A DNA stretch of 64,000 nucleotides from Acidimicrobiia bacterium (GCA_026002975.1 BPGJ01000011.1:23813-87812); one strand, 5' to 3'. Shown: positions 10,093 through 21,187, counted from the first letter of the stretch. Notes: a model not told the origin generated them from the sequence alone. Program-made: numbers and translations.

Positions 10093-11175
10093 TCAGGATT
10101 CGCCGTGCAGGGCCTGGAGAATCGGCAGCAGCTCCGTGTAGACCTCGACCTGTTCATCGACGTAGGCCTGGGCCTGGTCCGGACCGAGGAGGATGGGGTC
10201 GAGACCCTCCTCGATCACGGCCTGATCGGCTCCAGTGTCCCGCATCGCCTGGATGACCGCGTTACCGAACTTCTCGACGATCGGCTCCGGGGTCCCAGCC
10301 GGCATCCCCACGCCCCAGGCATACGACACCGACACGTCGTAACCCAGCTCGGAGAAGGTGGGAGTGTCAGGAAGCAGCTCGAACCGCTCGTCTCCCGCGA
10401 TCGCCAGAGGGCGCAGAGTGTCGGAGTTGCGGACGGCATGACTCGTACCCAACACCAGCGCGTCGATGTGGCCCCCCAGAAGGTCTGAGATCAGGGGGGC
10501 AGCACCCCCAGTCACGGGAACATAGGTGACCTCGATCCCCGCCTCGTCGATGAACTCGGCCAGAGCCAGATCCGAGGCCGAGAACGTGGCCACGCCCCCT
10601 ACGGTCAAGCCGCCGGGATTCTCCTGGGCGGCGGCGACGAAGTCTTCCAGGGTCTGATAAGGGCTGTCGTTGGCCACGATCAGCGCAGCCGGAGCGGCCA
10701 CCGTCCAGGCCGCAGCGCGGATCTCCTCGGTCTGGTATCCGGGGTCGTCCAGCGCAAGAGGCTGGATCACGATGTGGGGAATCACCAAACCGGCGACGGT
10801 GTAGCCGTCGGCGGGCCGTTTGACGAACTCGGACCACCCGACAGCACCGCCACCTCCCGACCGGTACTCGATCTGGATCCGGGTCCCCAAGATCTCCTGG
10901 AGGCGATCCTGGATCCTGCGGGCTTCGATGTCAGATCCACCACCCGGGTCGAAGGCGACTATCCAGGTGATGGGCTGTGACGGGTAGTCCGCAGCCTCAT
11001 CAACGGTAGTGGTGGTCTCGGCCGGCAGCGCCGTGGTCGTGGTCTGTTCCACCGGCTCCGTAGTTGCAGACCCTCCGGCCGTGGTGGTCGTGGCATCAGT
11101 GCCACCTCCGCATGCTCCGATGACCAGCCCCATGGCAGCCAGCCACAGAAGCCATCTCGAAGATGATCTCCTCAT
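10093..11175 (-). CDS. tctC: Tripartite tricarboxylate transporter substrate-binding lipoprotein TctC
   Basis: Lipobox LVIGACGGG, Thr-rich linker, YPSQPITWIVAFDPGGGSDIEAR. Confidence 0.87.
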   Translation of the reverse strand: MRRSSSRWLLWLAAMGLVIGACGGGTDATTTTAGGSATTEPVEQTTTTALPAETTTTVDEAADYPSQPITWIVAFDPGGGSDIEARRIQDRLQEILGTRIQIEYRSGGGGAVGWSEFVKRPADGYTVAGLVIPHIVIQPLALDDPGYQTEEIRAAAWTVAAPAALIVANDSPYQTLEDFVAAAQENPGGLTVGGVATFSASDLALAEFIDEAGIEVTYVPVTGGAAPLISDLLGGHIDALVLGTSHAVRNSDTLRPLAIAGDERFELLPDTPTFSELGYDVSVSYAWGVGMPAGTPEPIVEKFGNAVIQAMRDTGADQAVIEEGLDPILLGPDQAQAYVDEQVEVYTELLPILQALHGES

Positions 11176-11318
11176 GTTCGGATCCTCCTCTCAGATTTCA
11201 CCGGTCGGTAACCAACCAGCAACGACCCAATCATATATGGTGTTTTTTACATCGCGCCAACCGGGGCTCCCGTCGGCTTCCCTGCAATCATTGGAACCCC
11301 ATCCGCAGGAGAGGAGTG

Positions 11319-12161
11319 ATGCCCAGGTTCGCCATCAAGACCCCACCTCAGCACACCAGCTGGGAGGCGATGCTGGAGGTCTGGAAGGCCGCGGATCAGA
11401 TCGAGGTGTTCGAGTCTGCTTGGAACTTCGACCACTTCTATCCGATCCACGGCGATCCGAACGGACCCTGCCTCGAGGCGTGGGTGACCCTGACCGCCCT
11501 GGCCACCCAGACCAGCCGCCTGCGGATCGGATGCATGGTCCACGGCATGCACTTCCGACATCCGGCGGTCACCGCGGCCATGGCCGCCTCACTGGACATC
11601 ATCTCCGGCGGGCGCCTGAATCTCGGGTTGGGTGCAGGGTGGTACCAGCTCGAAGCCGACGCCTACGGAATCGAGTTGGGAACCGTCCGGGAGCGGATGG
11701 ACCGGTTCGAGGAGGGGGTGGAGGTGGTGGTGCGGCTCCTCTCCCAGGAGACCACCGACTTCCAGGGAACCTACTACCGGCTGGCCAACGCCCGGTGTGA
11801 ACCCAAGGGGCCACAGCGACCCCATCCGCCGATCGCCATCGGCGGCGGAGGCGAGCGGCGCACCCTGCGGGTCGTGGCCCGCTGGGCCCAGTGGTGGGAC
11901 GCGCTGCGGACCGACCCCGACACCTGGCGTCACAAGCGGGAGGTGCTGGAACGTCACTGCGCCGAGGTGGGTCGCGACCCCGCCGAGATCACCTGTTCGG
12001 CTCACGTGCCGGTCGGACCCGACGACGACCCAGACATGGTGATAGATCAGGCGGGAGCCCTGTTCGAGGCGGGAGTCGACGTGGCGATCCTCACCCTACG
12101 GCCACCGTTCGACGCCGAGACGGTGGAGAAGCTGGCCACCGCGATCGACCGGTCGTTCTGA
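11319..12161 (+). CDS. LLM-class flavin-dependent oxidoreductase
   Basis: Luciferase-like fold motifs (SGGRLNLGLGAGWYQLEADAYGI); RBS aggagagg. Confidence 0.85.
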   Translation: MPRFAIKTPPQHTSWEAMLEVWKAADQIEVFESAWNFDHFYPIHGDPNGPCLEAWVTLTALATQTSRLRIGCMVHGMHFRHPAVTAAMAASLDIISGGRLNLGLGAGWYQLEADAYGIELGTVRERMDRFEEGVEVVVRLLSQETTDFQGTYYRLANARCEPKGPQRPHPPIAIGGGGERRTLRVVARWAQWWDALRTDPDTWRHKREVLERHCAEVGRDPAEITCSAHVPVGPDDDPDMVIDQAGALFEAGVDVAILTLRPPFDAETVEKLATAIDRSF

Positions 12162-12184
12162 CCGCCCGGTTTTCCTCCCCCGTA

Positions 12185-12200
12185 GCAATCGATTGGTGGT
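12185..12200 (+). promoter_or_regulatory. CAATCGATTG palindrome upstream of MFS gene (repeat site 1)
   Basis: GCAATCGATTGGTGGT, identical 16-mer on the minus strand at 20869-20884. Confidence 0.5.
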
Positions 12201-12214
12201 AGTAGCGTACCGCC

Positions 12215-13408
12215 GTGCTTCGTCGCTCGTCGCTCCTAGTCGACCGGACCTTCGGTCCGTATTTCGTCGGGAACCTGACCTCGAACATCGGTACGTGGTT
12301 CCAACAGGTGGCGGCCGCGGTAGTCGTCCACCGGCTGACCGGCTCCTCGACGATGGTCGGCATGGTGGGGGCAGCCCAGTTCGCTCCGGCGCTCCTCCTC
12401 GCCCCTTGGACGGGAGCCGCGGCCGACCGATTCGACCGCCGCCGTCTCCTCATCGCAGCTCAGTCGCTCGCCTTCGTGGCAGCAGCCGGATTGGCGGCGT
12501 GGACTCTGGCGGTGGGTGTCGACGGCCTGCCCGGTCCGTGGCCGGTGATGGCGACCGCACTGCTCATCGGACTGGGGAACGCTCTGTCGATCCCCGCCCA
12601 GCAGGCTCTGGTGCCGGCCCTGGTCTCACCCGAGCACCTGGACGAGGCCGTCGCCCTCAACTCGGTGACCTTCAACCTCGCCCGGGCGGTGGGTCCCGCC
12701 TTGGGCGGAGTCGTTCTGGTCGCTCTGGGCGCCGGCGTCGCCTTCGCGGTCAACGCGGTCACCTATCTCGCTTTGGTGGGCGCCCTGATGGTGATCCGAC
12801 CCCGCCCCGTCCAGAGGGCCGGGTCCTCCACCTCGGTTTGGGTGGGGATCCGCTACCTACGTCGGGACTCGACGGCCGCCGTCCTCCTCGGAGCTGTGGC
12901 CCTCCTGGGGATCGGCGCCGATCCGATCATCACCCTGTCTCCCGCCTTGTCCCACCTGATGGCGTCCGGGTCGGCCGCCGATGCCCTGGTGGGCTACCTG
13001 GTCTCCGCCTTCGGTCTGGGCGCGGTGCTGGCGACCACCTCGATCCGGAAGCTACGGCGAGCCGGCGTCGTCCGAGCCTCGTCTCTCGGCTTGGGGCTCC
13101 TGGCTCTGGGCGTGGCGGGCCTGAGCTGGGCGCCCACCCCTCTTCCCGCCCTGGCGGCTGCCCTGGTCGCCGGCGGCGGCTTCCTGCTCGGAGTCACCTC
13201 GCTGACCGCAGCGCTCCATCAACGGATCCCGGAGGAGCTGAGGGGCAGGGTGATGGCCCTGTGGGGAGTCGCCTTCTTGGGCTCGAGACCGGTCGCGGCC
13301 CTGGCCGACGGTTATCTCGCCGACCTGGTCGGTCCCCGCCCGACCGCCCTGGTGGTTGCCCTGGTGGTCTTCCTGGGTAGTCGGTTCTTCGTTCGACGGC
13401 TCACCTGA
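12215..13408 (+). CDS. MFS transporter (EntS-like)
   Basis: DRTFGPYFVGNLTSNIGTWFQQVAAAVVVHRLTGSSTMVGMVGAAQFAP, 12-TM. Confidence 0.83.
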   Translation: MLRRSSLLVDRTFGPYFVGNLTSNIGTWFQQVAAAVVVHRLTGSSTMVGMVGAAQFAPALLLAPWTGAAADRFDRRRLLIAAQSLAFVAAAGLAAWTLAVGVDGLPGPWPVMATALLIGLGNALSIPAQQALVPALVSPEHLDEAVALNSVTFNLARAVGPALGGVVLVALGAGVAFAVNAVTYLALVGALMVIRPRPVQRAGSSTSVWVGIRYLRRDSTAAVLLGAVALLGIGADPIITLSPALSHLMASGSAADALVGYLVSAFGLGAVLATTSIRKLRRAGVVRASSLGLGLLALGVAGLSWAPTPLPALAAALVAGGGFLLGVTSLTAALHQRIPEELRGRVMALWGVAFLGSRPVAALADGYLADLVGPRPTALVVALVVFLGSRFFVRRLT

Positions 13409-14601
13409 CCCGACGGGTCTCGGGGAGGAGCCACGCTGCGGCGGCTCCCACCCCGACCAGCAGCCCGGCCACCAGGAGCGACGCGGCCGCCCGCCCGCCG
13501 GTCTCGTAGATGCCGGTCACCATGACAGGCCCCAGGATGAAACCCAGGTCCCCGAAGAAGCGGAACCGGCCGAGGTTGGTTCCGACCCGATCGGGGGGAG
13601 ACAGATCTCCCAGCACGGTGGCGGCCACCGCCACCGCCACGCTGGCCAGCGACATCAGGACGATTGCCACCATCCACGACGTCACCGACGGCGGAAGCGC
13701 GAGGAGGCCGACGCCCACTCCCTGGACCAACAGGGCCGGGCACCAGGGCCGCCTTGCGGCCGATCCGATCGGCCACCCTTCCTCCTACGAGCGTCCCCAG
13801 GAAACGGCAAATCCCGCCGACCCCCAGCGCCAAGCCGATCACGTCGGTACCCAGACCGACCTCCCGGGCACCGATCAGCGGCACCAGCGTCTGGGGAATG
13901 GATCCCAAGGTCAGGAACACCACGAGGGGAACCGCCTGGAGGAGGAGGGCGGCCACCACTCCCAACCGTGGGACGTCGAGCTTCTGCTCGACGGGGTTGG
14001 TCCGCCCTCCATCGCGCCCAGGGGTGGACCGACCCGCGGCGGCCAGAACCGCTCCGAATCCGACTGCCACGGCCGCCGCCCCGAAGAAGGCGGCCCTCCA
14101 CCCGAAGGCCGCACCGACCAACCCTCCCAACGCCGGACCGACGGCCTGTCCCCCCAGCAGGGCCGCCGAGTAGACGCTCATCGCCGTGCCCCGGGCCTCC
14201 ATCCCACCGATCCGGGAGAAGTAGGTCATCCCCGTGGCGTTGGTCACCGACGACGACACACCCAGTAGGAAGGCGCCGACCAACACCCACCGGTCGCTCG
14301 GCGCGACCCCCAACACCAGGGACCCCCCGCCCGCCACCATTGCCGCGCCGACCAGGATGCGAGTGGCGGGGAGACTGTCTGCGATCCGTCCCGCCGGCAG
14401 ATCCGCCAGGAGGCGCCCCAGGGCGAACAGGGTCGTCACCCATCCCAAACGGACCGCCGACATCCCCAGCTCGTCCCCGAACTCGGGGAGGAGAGCCACT
14501 CGGAAAAAGGTCAGCGAGGTGAGGACCAGGACGGAGGCCGCAACCACGGCGGGAAGCCGCGACCCTTCCCGCCATCGGAGCACCTGGAGGATTCCACCCA
14601 T
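13401..14601 (-). CDS. MFS transporter (frame change near 13735)
   Basis: N-terminal frame ends ...GRVADRIGRKAALVP; C-terminal half (VQGVGVGLLALPPSV...) in another frame. Confidence 0.75.
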
Positions 14602-14620
14602 CGAGCGGCGGCGTATGCTA

Positions 14621-14630
14621 CAAACGATTG
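14621..14630. promoter_or_regulatory. CAAACGATTG site between divergent MFS and LVIVD genes (repeat site 2)
   Basis: Same degenerate palindrome as 12185 and 20874. Confidence 0.4.
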
Positions 14631-14648
14631 CCGAAGGAGGGCGAAACC

Positions 14649-15899
14649 ATGCACCCCGAGGAGACCAACGGATTCCACCTGATCGGCCACTCGGATCTGA
14701 ACGGATTCGGGGACGGCATGCAGGTCATGTCCCTGGGAGACGTCCTATACGTGGCGCACTTCGGGCCGAGCGGGATGGGAACCTCCATCCTCGACATCTC
14801 GGATCCGGCTGCGCCAAGAGTCGTGCGACAGTGGCCGGCGCCCCCCGGTTCCCACACCCACAAGGTGCAGGTGGCCGACGGTCTGCTCCTGGTCAACCAC
14901 GAACTCTTCCGCAGCGACGGACCGGCTCCGGTCGGCTTGGCGATCTACAGCCTGGAGGACCCCTGGGAACCCCGCCGAATCGGTTTCCTCGACACCGGGG
15001 GTCGGGGAGTCCACCGCATCGTGTGGGAGGGGGGTCGTTACGCCTACGTCTCCGCCACCCCGGAGGGCTACACCGGGAGGATCTGGATCATCGTCGACCT
15101 CGACGACCCGGAGAACCCCGTCGAGGTGGGCCGCTGGTGGTGGCCGGGGATGTGGACCGCGGGGGGCGAACAGCCGGAATGGCCCGAGGGTCAGCAATGG
15201 GACGTGCACCACGGCCTGGTCTCCGGAGACCGCGCCTACCTGGGTTTCTGGGATGGCGGCATGGTGATCCTCGACATCTCCGACCTGTCCCGGCCACGAC
15301 TGGTGTCCCATCTCAACTGGGAGGAGGGTGGCCACACCCACACCGCGCTCCCTCTCCCCGACCGTGGTCTGGTGGTAGTGACCGACGAGGCCGTCACCGA
15401 GGGCTGCGATGGCCCGCCCCACATGGTGAGGGTGGTCGACGTCAGCGACGAATCCGCCCCCTTCGTGCGCTCCATCTGCCCGGTGCCCGAGGGTGACTTC
15501 TGCGAGCGGGGCTTGCGGTTCGGAGCCCACTGCCTCCACGAGAACCGCCCCGGTTCGTACCGGAGCGACACGCTGATGTTCGTCACCTACTTCAACGCCG
15601 GGTTGCGTGTCTACGACGTCACCGACCCCGACCGGCCCGAGGAGGTGGCCTACTACATACCGGAGTGTCCACCCGGCCAGAAGGCCTGCCAGATCAACGA
15701 TCTCTACGTCGAGTCCGACCACACGGTCTACATCACCGACCGGGTGAATGGAGGGGTCTACATACTCCGACCCGACCGGCGACCTGGACCGGAGGATGAC
15801 CGAGGCAGCCCGCCCCGACTCGTTGTAGATTCGGAAATGTATGCCGTTTTCCTCGACACGGGCGCTGCGTTCCATCTAGAGTCCGCAAACGATTGTTAG
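14649..15899 (+). CDS. LVIVD-repeat beta-propeller protein
   Basis: Repeated [14 protein letters not shown] / [14 protein letters not shown] / [14 protein letters not shown] / [14 protein letters not shown] motifs; RBS aaggagg. Confidence 0.75.
   Translation: MHPEETNGFHLIGHSDLNGFGDGMQVMSLGDVLYVAHFGPSGMGTSILDISDPAAPRVVRQWPAPPGSHTHKVQVADGLLLVNHELFRSDGPAPVGLAIYSLEDPWEPRRIGFLDTGGRGVHRIVWEGGRYAYVSATPEGYTGRIWIIVDLDDPENPVEVGRWWWPGMWTAGGEQPEWPEGQQWDVHHGLVSGDRAYLGFWDGGMVILDISDLSRPRLVSHLNWEEGGHTHTALPLPDRGLVVVTDEAVTEGCDGPPHMVRVVDVSDESAPFVRSICPVPEGDFCERGLRFGAHCLHENRPGSYRSDTLMFVTYFNAGLRVYDVTDPDRPEEVAYYIPECPPGQKACQINDLYVESDHTVYITDRVNGGVYILRPDRRPGPEDDRGSPPRLVVDSEMYAVFLDTGAAFHLESANDC
15886..15895. promoter_or_regulatory. 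CAAACGATTG site 5' of ABC operon (repeat site 3)
   Basis: Same motif, 27 nt upstream of TTG start at 15922. Confidence 0.4.
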
Positions 15900-15921
15900 T
15901 GATGACGGTCCGGGAGCAGCT

Positions 15922-16725
15922 TTGAGCAAGACGATCGTCGCCGAGAACGTAACGGTGGGATACGAGCTCTACCGGGAGAGGCAGCGCCTCACCGCCCTCG
16001 CCGACATCACCCTGTCGATCGACAAGGGCGAGTTCGTGGTCCTGGTGGGTCCTTCTGGATGCGGCAAGACCACGTTCATCAACGCCATCGCGGGTCTGGT
16101 CAAGCCGTGGAGCGGACGGATCCTGGTAGACGGACGGCCGGTGGAGGGCCCGGGCCCCGACCGGGCGATGGTGTTCCAGGACTATGCGCTGATGCCGTGG
16201 CGCACCGTGGAGGCCAACGTCCGCCTGCCCTTCGAACTGCAGGACCACGGCTTGAGCAAGGAGGAAGTCGAACGGCGAGTGCGTCACTACATCCGGCTGG
16301 TCGACCTGGAGGGTTTCGAGAAGTCCTATCCGTACGAGCTGTCGGGCGGCATGAAGCAGCGGGTCGGTATCGCCCGGGCCCTGGTGTCTGAACCCGACAT
16401 CCTGTTGGCAGACGAACCCTTCGCCGCGGTGGACGCCATGACACGTGAAGCCATGCAGGCCGAGCTGGAGAAGCTGGTCGCCGAGACCCACCAGACCGTG
16501 GTGTTCATCACCCACTCCATCGACGAAGCCATCACCCTGGGCGACCGGGTGGTGGTCATCTCCTACCGGCCGGGCCGCATCAAGGACATCGTCGAAGTCG
16601 ACCTGCCCAGACCCAGGTTCTCCTACGACGTCAAGGCCCTGCCCGAGTACGGAGCCCTCCGGGAGCACGTGTGGGGTCTGGTCAAAGACGAGGCGATCCG
16701 AACCGCCCGAGGAGCCTGGACATGA
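15922..16725 (+). CDS. NitT/TauT-family ABC transporter ATP-binding protein
   Basis: [42 protein letters not shown]. Confidence 0.88.
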   Translation: MSKTIVAENVTVGYELYRERQRLTALADITLSIDKGEFVVLVGPSGCGKTTFINAIAGLVKPWSGRILVDGRPVEGPGPDRAMVFQDYALMPWRTVEANVRLPFELQDHGLSKEEVERRVRHYIRLVDLEGFEKSYPYELSGGMKQRVGIARALVSEPDILLADEPFAAVDAMTREAMQAELEKLVAETHQTVVFITHSIDEAITLGDRVVVISYRPGRIKDIVEVDLPRPRFSYDVKALPEYGALREHVWGLVKDEAIRTARGAWT

Positions 16726-17597
16726 GCGTGACCGACAAACCGACCGCCCGGGTGGAAGCCGGACCTCCCCGCCTCCAGGAGCTGGAGGTGACCAAGAAGG
16801 ACCTGTGGCGGGAGTACGGACCGTGGGTGGTTACCGCCCTCAACCTGGCGACGTTCTTCGCCGTGTGGGAACTCATCGCCCGGTTGGGGTGGATCAACCC
16901 GCTTTTCCTACCCAAGGCGAGCGACATGTTCGCCGCCCTCTGGGAGGGTCTCACCACCACCGCCGGCCCGGGAGCGGTCATCTCGGGGAGCATTCGCGAC
17001 CACGTGTTGTGGAGCCTCCGCAACCTGGCGGTCGGCATGGTGATCGCCTGTGTGATAGGCATCCCCTTCGGCCTGTTGATGGGAGCGAACCGATACGTCG
17101 ACGGCCTGCTGAGCCCCTACGTGTGGGCGATCTCCTCCATGCCGAGGATCGCCCTGGTCCCCCTCCTCATCTTGTTCCTCGGTTTCTCGGTGCAGATGCA
17201 GATCACCGTCATCGTCCTGTCGGCGGTCTTCCCCATCATGATCAACGCCTGGGCCGGCGTGAAGACCACCGACAAGTCTCTGCTGGCCGCCGCCAAGGTG
17301 TTCGGCGCCAAACGGAGACAGCTCTACACCAAGGTGGTCTTCCCCTACACCCTGCCGTTCATCATCGCCGGCATCCAGCAGGGCATCGGACGGGGGCTGG
17401 TGGGGGTCATCATCGCCGAGTTCCTGGGCGGTTCCCGGGGGATGGGTTACCTGCTCCAGCGCTCGGCGGACACCTTCAACTCGCCTCTCATGTACGCGGT
17501 GCTGTTCGTGATCGTGGTGGTTTCGCTCAGCCTCATCCAGCTCACCCGTTGGGCCGAAGCCCGGATCGCACCGTGGAGACGGCTCGAAGGACTTTGA
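16722..17597 (+). CDS. NitT/TauT-family ABC transporter permease
   Basis: BPD_transp_1-like permease; ATGA overlap with ATPase. Confidence 0.87.
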   Translation: MSVTDKPTARVEAGPPRLQELEVTKKDLWREYGPWVVTALNLATFFAVWELIARLGWINPLFLPKASDMFAALWEGLTTTAGPGAVISGSIRDHVLWSLRNLAVGMVIACVIGIPFGLLMGANRYVDGLLSPYVWAISSMPRIALVPLLILFLGFSVQMQITVIVLSAVFPIMINAWAGVKTTDKSLLAAAKVFGAKRRQLYTKVVFPYTLPFIIAGIQQGIGRGLVGVIIAEFLGGSRGMGYLLQRSADTFNSPLMYAVLFVIVVVSLSLIQLTRWAEARIAPWRRLEGL

Positions 17598-17649
17598 CCG
17601 CACACTGGAAGGAGCCTCGACCGAGGCCAGAACGAGGGAGGTAGAGCCC

Positions 17650-18797
17650 ATGGAAGAACCGAGGATCAGGACACCTCAGGGGCTGTGGGTGACCCGCCGG
17701 GACTTCGTCCGGGTGGGGAGCCTGGGTCTGCTCGGAACCATCCTGGCGGCCTGTGGTGGGGGTGGGACCACGACCACGACCGCGGCCCAGACCACGACCA
17801 CTGCAGCCGGGGGAACCACCACCACGGCCGGGATGACCACCACGACCGCGGCGGCTCAGATACGCGCCAACCTCCAGAAAGTGGTCATGGGGGACTTCAA
17901 CCCCAACTACGCGGCCCAATGGAGCTACATGCTGGCATTGGCCCTCGGCTACCTCGAAGAGTACGGGATCGAGGAGCTGGAGCCGGTCCTCACCGACGAA
18001 TACGTGGCGGGCCTGATCGGCGGCTCCTTGGACATCAGCCACGCCGACACCAACGTCATCCTGGGTTCGGCCGAGGCCTCCGGCGAGCCCCTCAAGATCA
18101 TCTCCATCTATCGGGAGAACGAATGGCAGATCATGGGGGTGAGAGCCGGCATCGAGACCCCGGAAGATCTCATAGGCGGCACGGTTACCGGCGGCTGCCT
18201 CTGGAAGGGCGCAACACCTTCATCCAGAAGAAGATCCTCAGGAAGCTGGGCCTCGACCCGGACAAGGACGTCCAGTTCGTGCCCACTTCGGGGGGGTCCG
18301 ATGCCCGGCTTCAGGCCCTGTTGGCGGGCACCGTGGACGCGGCCAGCGTGTTCCCCCGCCACCGGGCAGCTCTGGAGGCGGCGGGCGGCAAGTTCCTGTA
18401 CGAGGAGCTGGTTCCCGCCCCCCAGGAGGTCCACGCCTCGATGGGCCCGTGGCTGGAGGAGAACGCCGACACCGCCCAGGCTTTCGTGTTGGCGGATCTC
18501 AGGGCCCGCCAGTGGCTCTTCGACCCCGCCAACAAGGATCAGGCCTACCAGTACATGATCGACCTGGGTTACGAGATCCCGCCGGAGTTCATCGAGCTCT
18601 ACGACGTCGAGCTCGACCAGATCTCTCCCGACGGCGGGTTCGACCTCGAGACGATGGACCCGTTCCTCGAGGAGCTCGCCCAGACCGGGGACGTCCCGCC
18701 CGGGGTGGACTGGAAGAAGCACACCGACTTCTCGTTCCTGTGGGCCGCCCAGGAGATGCTGGGGATCCCTCAGCGTCCCGACCCGTCGGCATTCTGA
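17650..18797 (+). CDS. NMT1/THI5-like ABC substrate-binding lipoprotein, twin-arginine-like signal (frame change near 18205)
   Basis: TRRDFVRVGSLGLLGTILAACGGGG, Thr-rich linker, SBP body split over two frames. Confidence 0.78.
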
Positions 18798-18817
18798 GGA
18801 CTCGATTCTGAGGGCTC

Positions 18818-18844
18818 GGGGGCGGGTCTCCGAGACCCGCCCCC
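18818..18844. terminator. Stem-loop between convergent genes
   Basis: GGGGGCGGGTCT-ccg-AGACCCGCCCCC. Confidence 0.55.
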
Positions 18845-18918
18845 ACTTCCTCACCGCTCGACTTCCTCGAGGGGAACCGATCCGGGAATCGGAGAACCGC
18901 CTGACGGGTCGGTCGTGG

Positions 18919-19905
18919 CTACCCCCTGTACTCCGCCACCTCGACGGCCCGACCCTGCTCGGCGCTGGCCACGGCCGCCTCCAGCACCGCGACCACTTCC
19001 AGTCCCTCTTCGCCCCCCACCTCCGGGGTGACACCGTCCCGGATCACCCTGGCGAACTCCCGGAGCTGGTCGACCACCGGGTCGACCGGGTCGAGCTCCA
19101 CCTCGGTGCCCGCCGGATCGTCCCGATCCTGGTACCAGAGCCGCTCGCCGTCGTAGTCGCTGTAGGCGGCGCCTCCGGTGCCATGGACCGACAGACGGAT
19201 GAGCCGTGGGACGAAGAAAGAGGTCAGGAGGGTTCCCACCGCACCACTCTCGAACTCGAACAGGAGGCCGGTGGCCTCATCGATGGTCACGTCACGCCCT
19301 CGGCGGGTGAAGGTCGACACCCTGGCTATCGGGCCGGCCAGATACATGAACGTGTCTATCGAGTGGATGCCCAGGGAGGTCATCGACCCCAAGGGGCTCT
19401 CCTCGGGGTTCCATCGCCACGCCTCGTTCGGCATCTTGAACCCGTTGGGAACGTGGTGGTCCGACTGCAGGGTCTGCAGGTCTCCCAGGCGGCCCGACTC
19501 GGCCAGCCGCTTCATCTCACGGGCGGCGGCGGTCCTCCGCCGCTGATGACCCACCTGCAGGGCGACTCCCGCCTTGGCCGCCGCGTCGACCGCCCGCCGG
19601 GCCTCCTCCACGGTGGGGGCCAGCGGCTTCTCGACGAAGATGTCCTTGCCCGCCGAGGCGGCCTGCTCGATGAGGTCGGCGTGGGTTCGGTGGGAGGTGG
19701 CGATCATGACCCCTTCGATCTCCGGATCGGAGAGCATCTGCTCCAGGGATTCGGCTGCCCGACATCCCAGCTCCTCGGCGGCGGCTCGCCGCCGCTCGGG
19801 AGTACGAGCGAAGACGGAGGCGACCTCCAGCTCTCCGGTGCTCGCCGCGGCTCGGGCCAGCACCTTCCCCCACCATCCGACCCCGATCAGACCCACCTTG
19901 ACCAT
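18919..19905 (-). CDS. Gfo/Idh/MocA-family oxidoreductase
   Basis: VGLIGVGWWGKVLARA..., EKPLAPTVEEA. Confidence 0.88.
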   Translation of the reverse strand: MVKVGLIGVGWWGKVLARAAASTGELEVASVFARTPERRRAAAEELGCRAAESLEQMLSDPEIEGVMIATSHRTHADLIEQAASAGKDIFVEKPLAPTVEEARRAVDAAAKAGVALQVGHQRRRTAAAREMKRLAESGRLGDLQTLQSDHHVPNGFKMPNEAWRWNPEESPLGSMTSLGIHSIDTFMYLAGPIARVSTFTRRGRDVTIDEATGLLFEFESGAVGTLLTSFFVPRLIRLSVHGTGGAAYSDYDGERLWYQDRDDPAGTEVELDPVDPVVDQLREFARVIRDGVTPEVGGEEGLEVVAVLEAAVASAEQGRAVEVAEYRG

Positions 19906-19947
19906 CGAACACCTCCTTTCAGAGATTCGATCATATATGAAAGACGC

Positions 19948-20823
19948 TCAGCCGTTGAGGGTGACCAGCGCAGTGCCGGCCAGCATGGCGACGGTGCCGA
20001 TCACCAGGCGGGTGTTCATGCGTTCGAAGGGCTCCCGGAAGGTGAGCGGAGCCAGCCCGATGACCACCAGCGCGGCGAGCTGCTGGATGGTTATGGCCAC
20101 CGCCACCTTGGCGAGCGCGAAGGAGAGCCATTGGGCGGAGATGCCCACCGCCCCGGTGAGCCCTCCCGCCACCAGCCAACGCATCGCCACCGGAGGGATC
20201 GGCCCTCGACGGAGGATGCGGGTCGCAGCGAGGACGATCAGATGGAGCGAGAGGGAGATCGCCATTCCTACCGTGAGGCCCTCGACCGGATGGTCGAAGT
20301 CTCGCAATCCGATCCTGATGAGCAGCGGTGTGGTCCCCCAGATGGTGGCCACCGCAAACGCGGCCCACGACCGGCGCCACGGGATCCCCAGCTCGCGCGA
20401 GCCGCTCAGAGAGACCAGCGCGACCCCCAACACGGCGACCACCACGCCGGCCGCCATCTCAGGGGTGAGCGCCTCGTCGAGGAACACCGCCGCCAGGATG
20501 GAACCCACCAGCGGCGCGGCAGACACCAGCGCCCCGGTGCGAGCCACCCCGATCTGCTGCTGACTCCAGGCGAGAAGCGTCCAGCCGACGCTGAAGTGGA
20601 AGAGGGTGGTGAGAGCGAACGTCAGCGCGGCTCGAAGCGGGATCTCGGCCAGCAGACCCATCCGACCCAGCACGATCGCTCTGGTCACGAGGACCGCCTC
20701 GACTCCCACGAGCAGGCCGAAGGCCGTGCGGTAGGCATCGACGAGCCGGTTCGCCTTCCGATTGATGATCTGGGTCACGCCGTAGGCGACTGCGGTGACG
20801 AAAGCCCAGGCAACCCCGTCCAA
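19948..20823 (-). CDS. EamA/DMT-family transporter
   Basis: 10-TM EamA-like protein; TTG start with aggagga RBS. Confidence 0.78.
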   Translation of the reverse strand: MDGVAWAFVTAVAYGVTQIINRKANRLVDAYRTAFGLLVGVEAVLVTRAIVLGRMGLLAEIPLRAALTFALTTLFHFSVGWTLLAWSQQQIGVARTGALVSAAPLVGSILAAVFLDEALTPEMAAGVVVAVLGVALVSLSGSRELGIPWRRSWAAFAVATIWGTTPLLIRIGLRDFDHPVEGLTVGMAISLSLHLIVLAATRILRRGPIPPVAMRWLVAGGLTGAVGISAQWLSFALAKVAVAITIQQLAALVVIGLAPLTFREPFERMNTRLVIGTVAMLAGTALVTLNG

Positions 20824-20868
20824 ACGTCCTCCTAGAGAGCGCCGGTAGTGTATGGAAACGGACGACGG

Positions 20869-20884
20869 ACCACCAATCGATTGC
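20869..20884 (-). promoter_or_regulatory. CAATCGATTG palindrome between divergent EamA and DUF2007-like genes (repeat site 4)
   Basis: Reverse complement GCAATCGATTGGTGGT identical to 12185-12200. Confidence 0.5.
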
Positions 20885-20887
20885 AGA

Positions 20888-21187
20888 ATGGAGCGAGGTT
20901 TGGTCAGGGTCGCGCTGTGCCGGTCGCGGTTGCAGGCCGACATCGCCCGCAACGCCCTCAGATCGGCGGGCGTCGAGGCCTTGATCCGTCATCCATCTGG
21001 GCCGTTCGGCCCCTTCGAGGTGCTGGTGGGCGAAACAGACGCCCCCTACGCCAGGGAGCTGATCGGGGGTCTGGGCGGCAGGCGATCGGCCCTGGAGCTG
21101 CTGTCGCCGGCCCGGCTCCTGGTGGCGGTGGCGGTACTTGTGGCGCTGGTGGCTGGGGTCGTGTTTCTGGTCCGACTAGCGGTGTGA
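20888..21187 (+). CDS. Small DUF2007-like protein with C-terminal TM helix
   Basis: VALCRSRLQADIARNALRSAGVEALIRHPSG... followed by hydrophobic C-terminus. Confidence 0.5.
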   Translation: MERGLVRVALCRSRLQADIARNALRSAGVEALIRHPSGPFGPFEVLVGETDAPYARELIGGLGGRRSALELLSPARLLVAVAVLVALVAGVVFLVRLAV

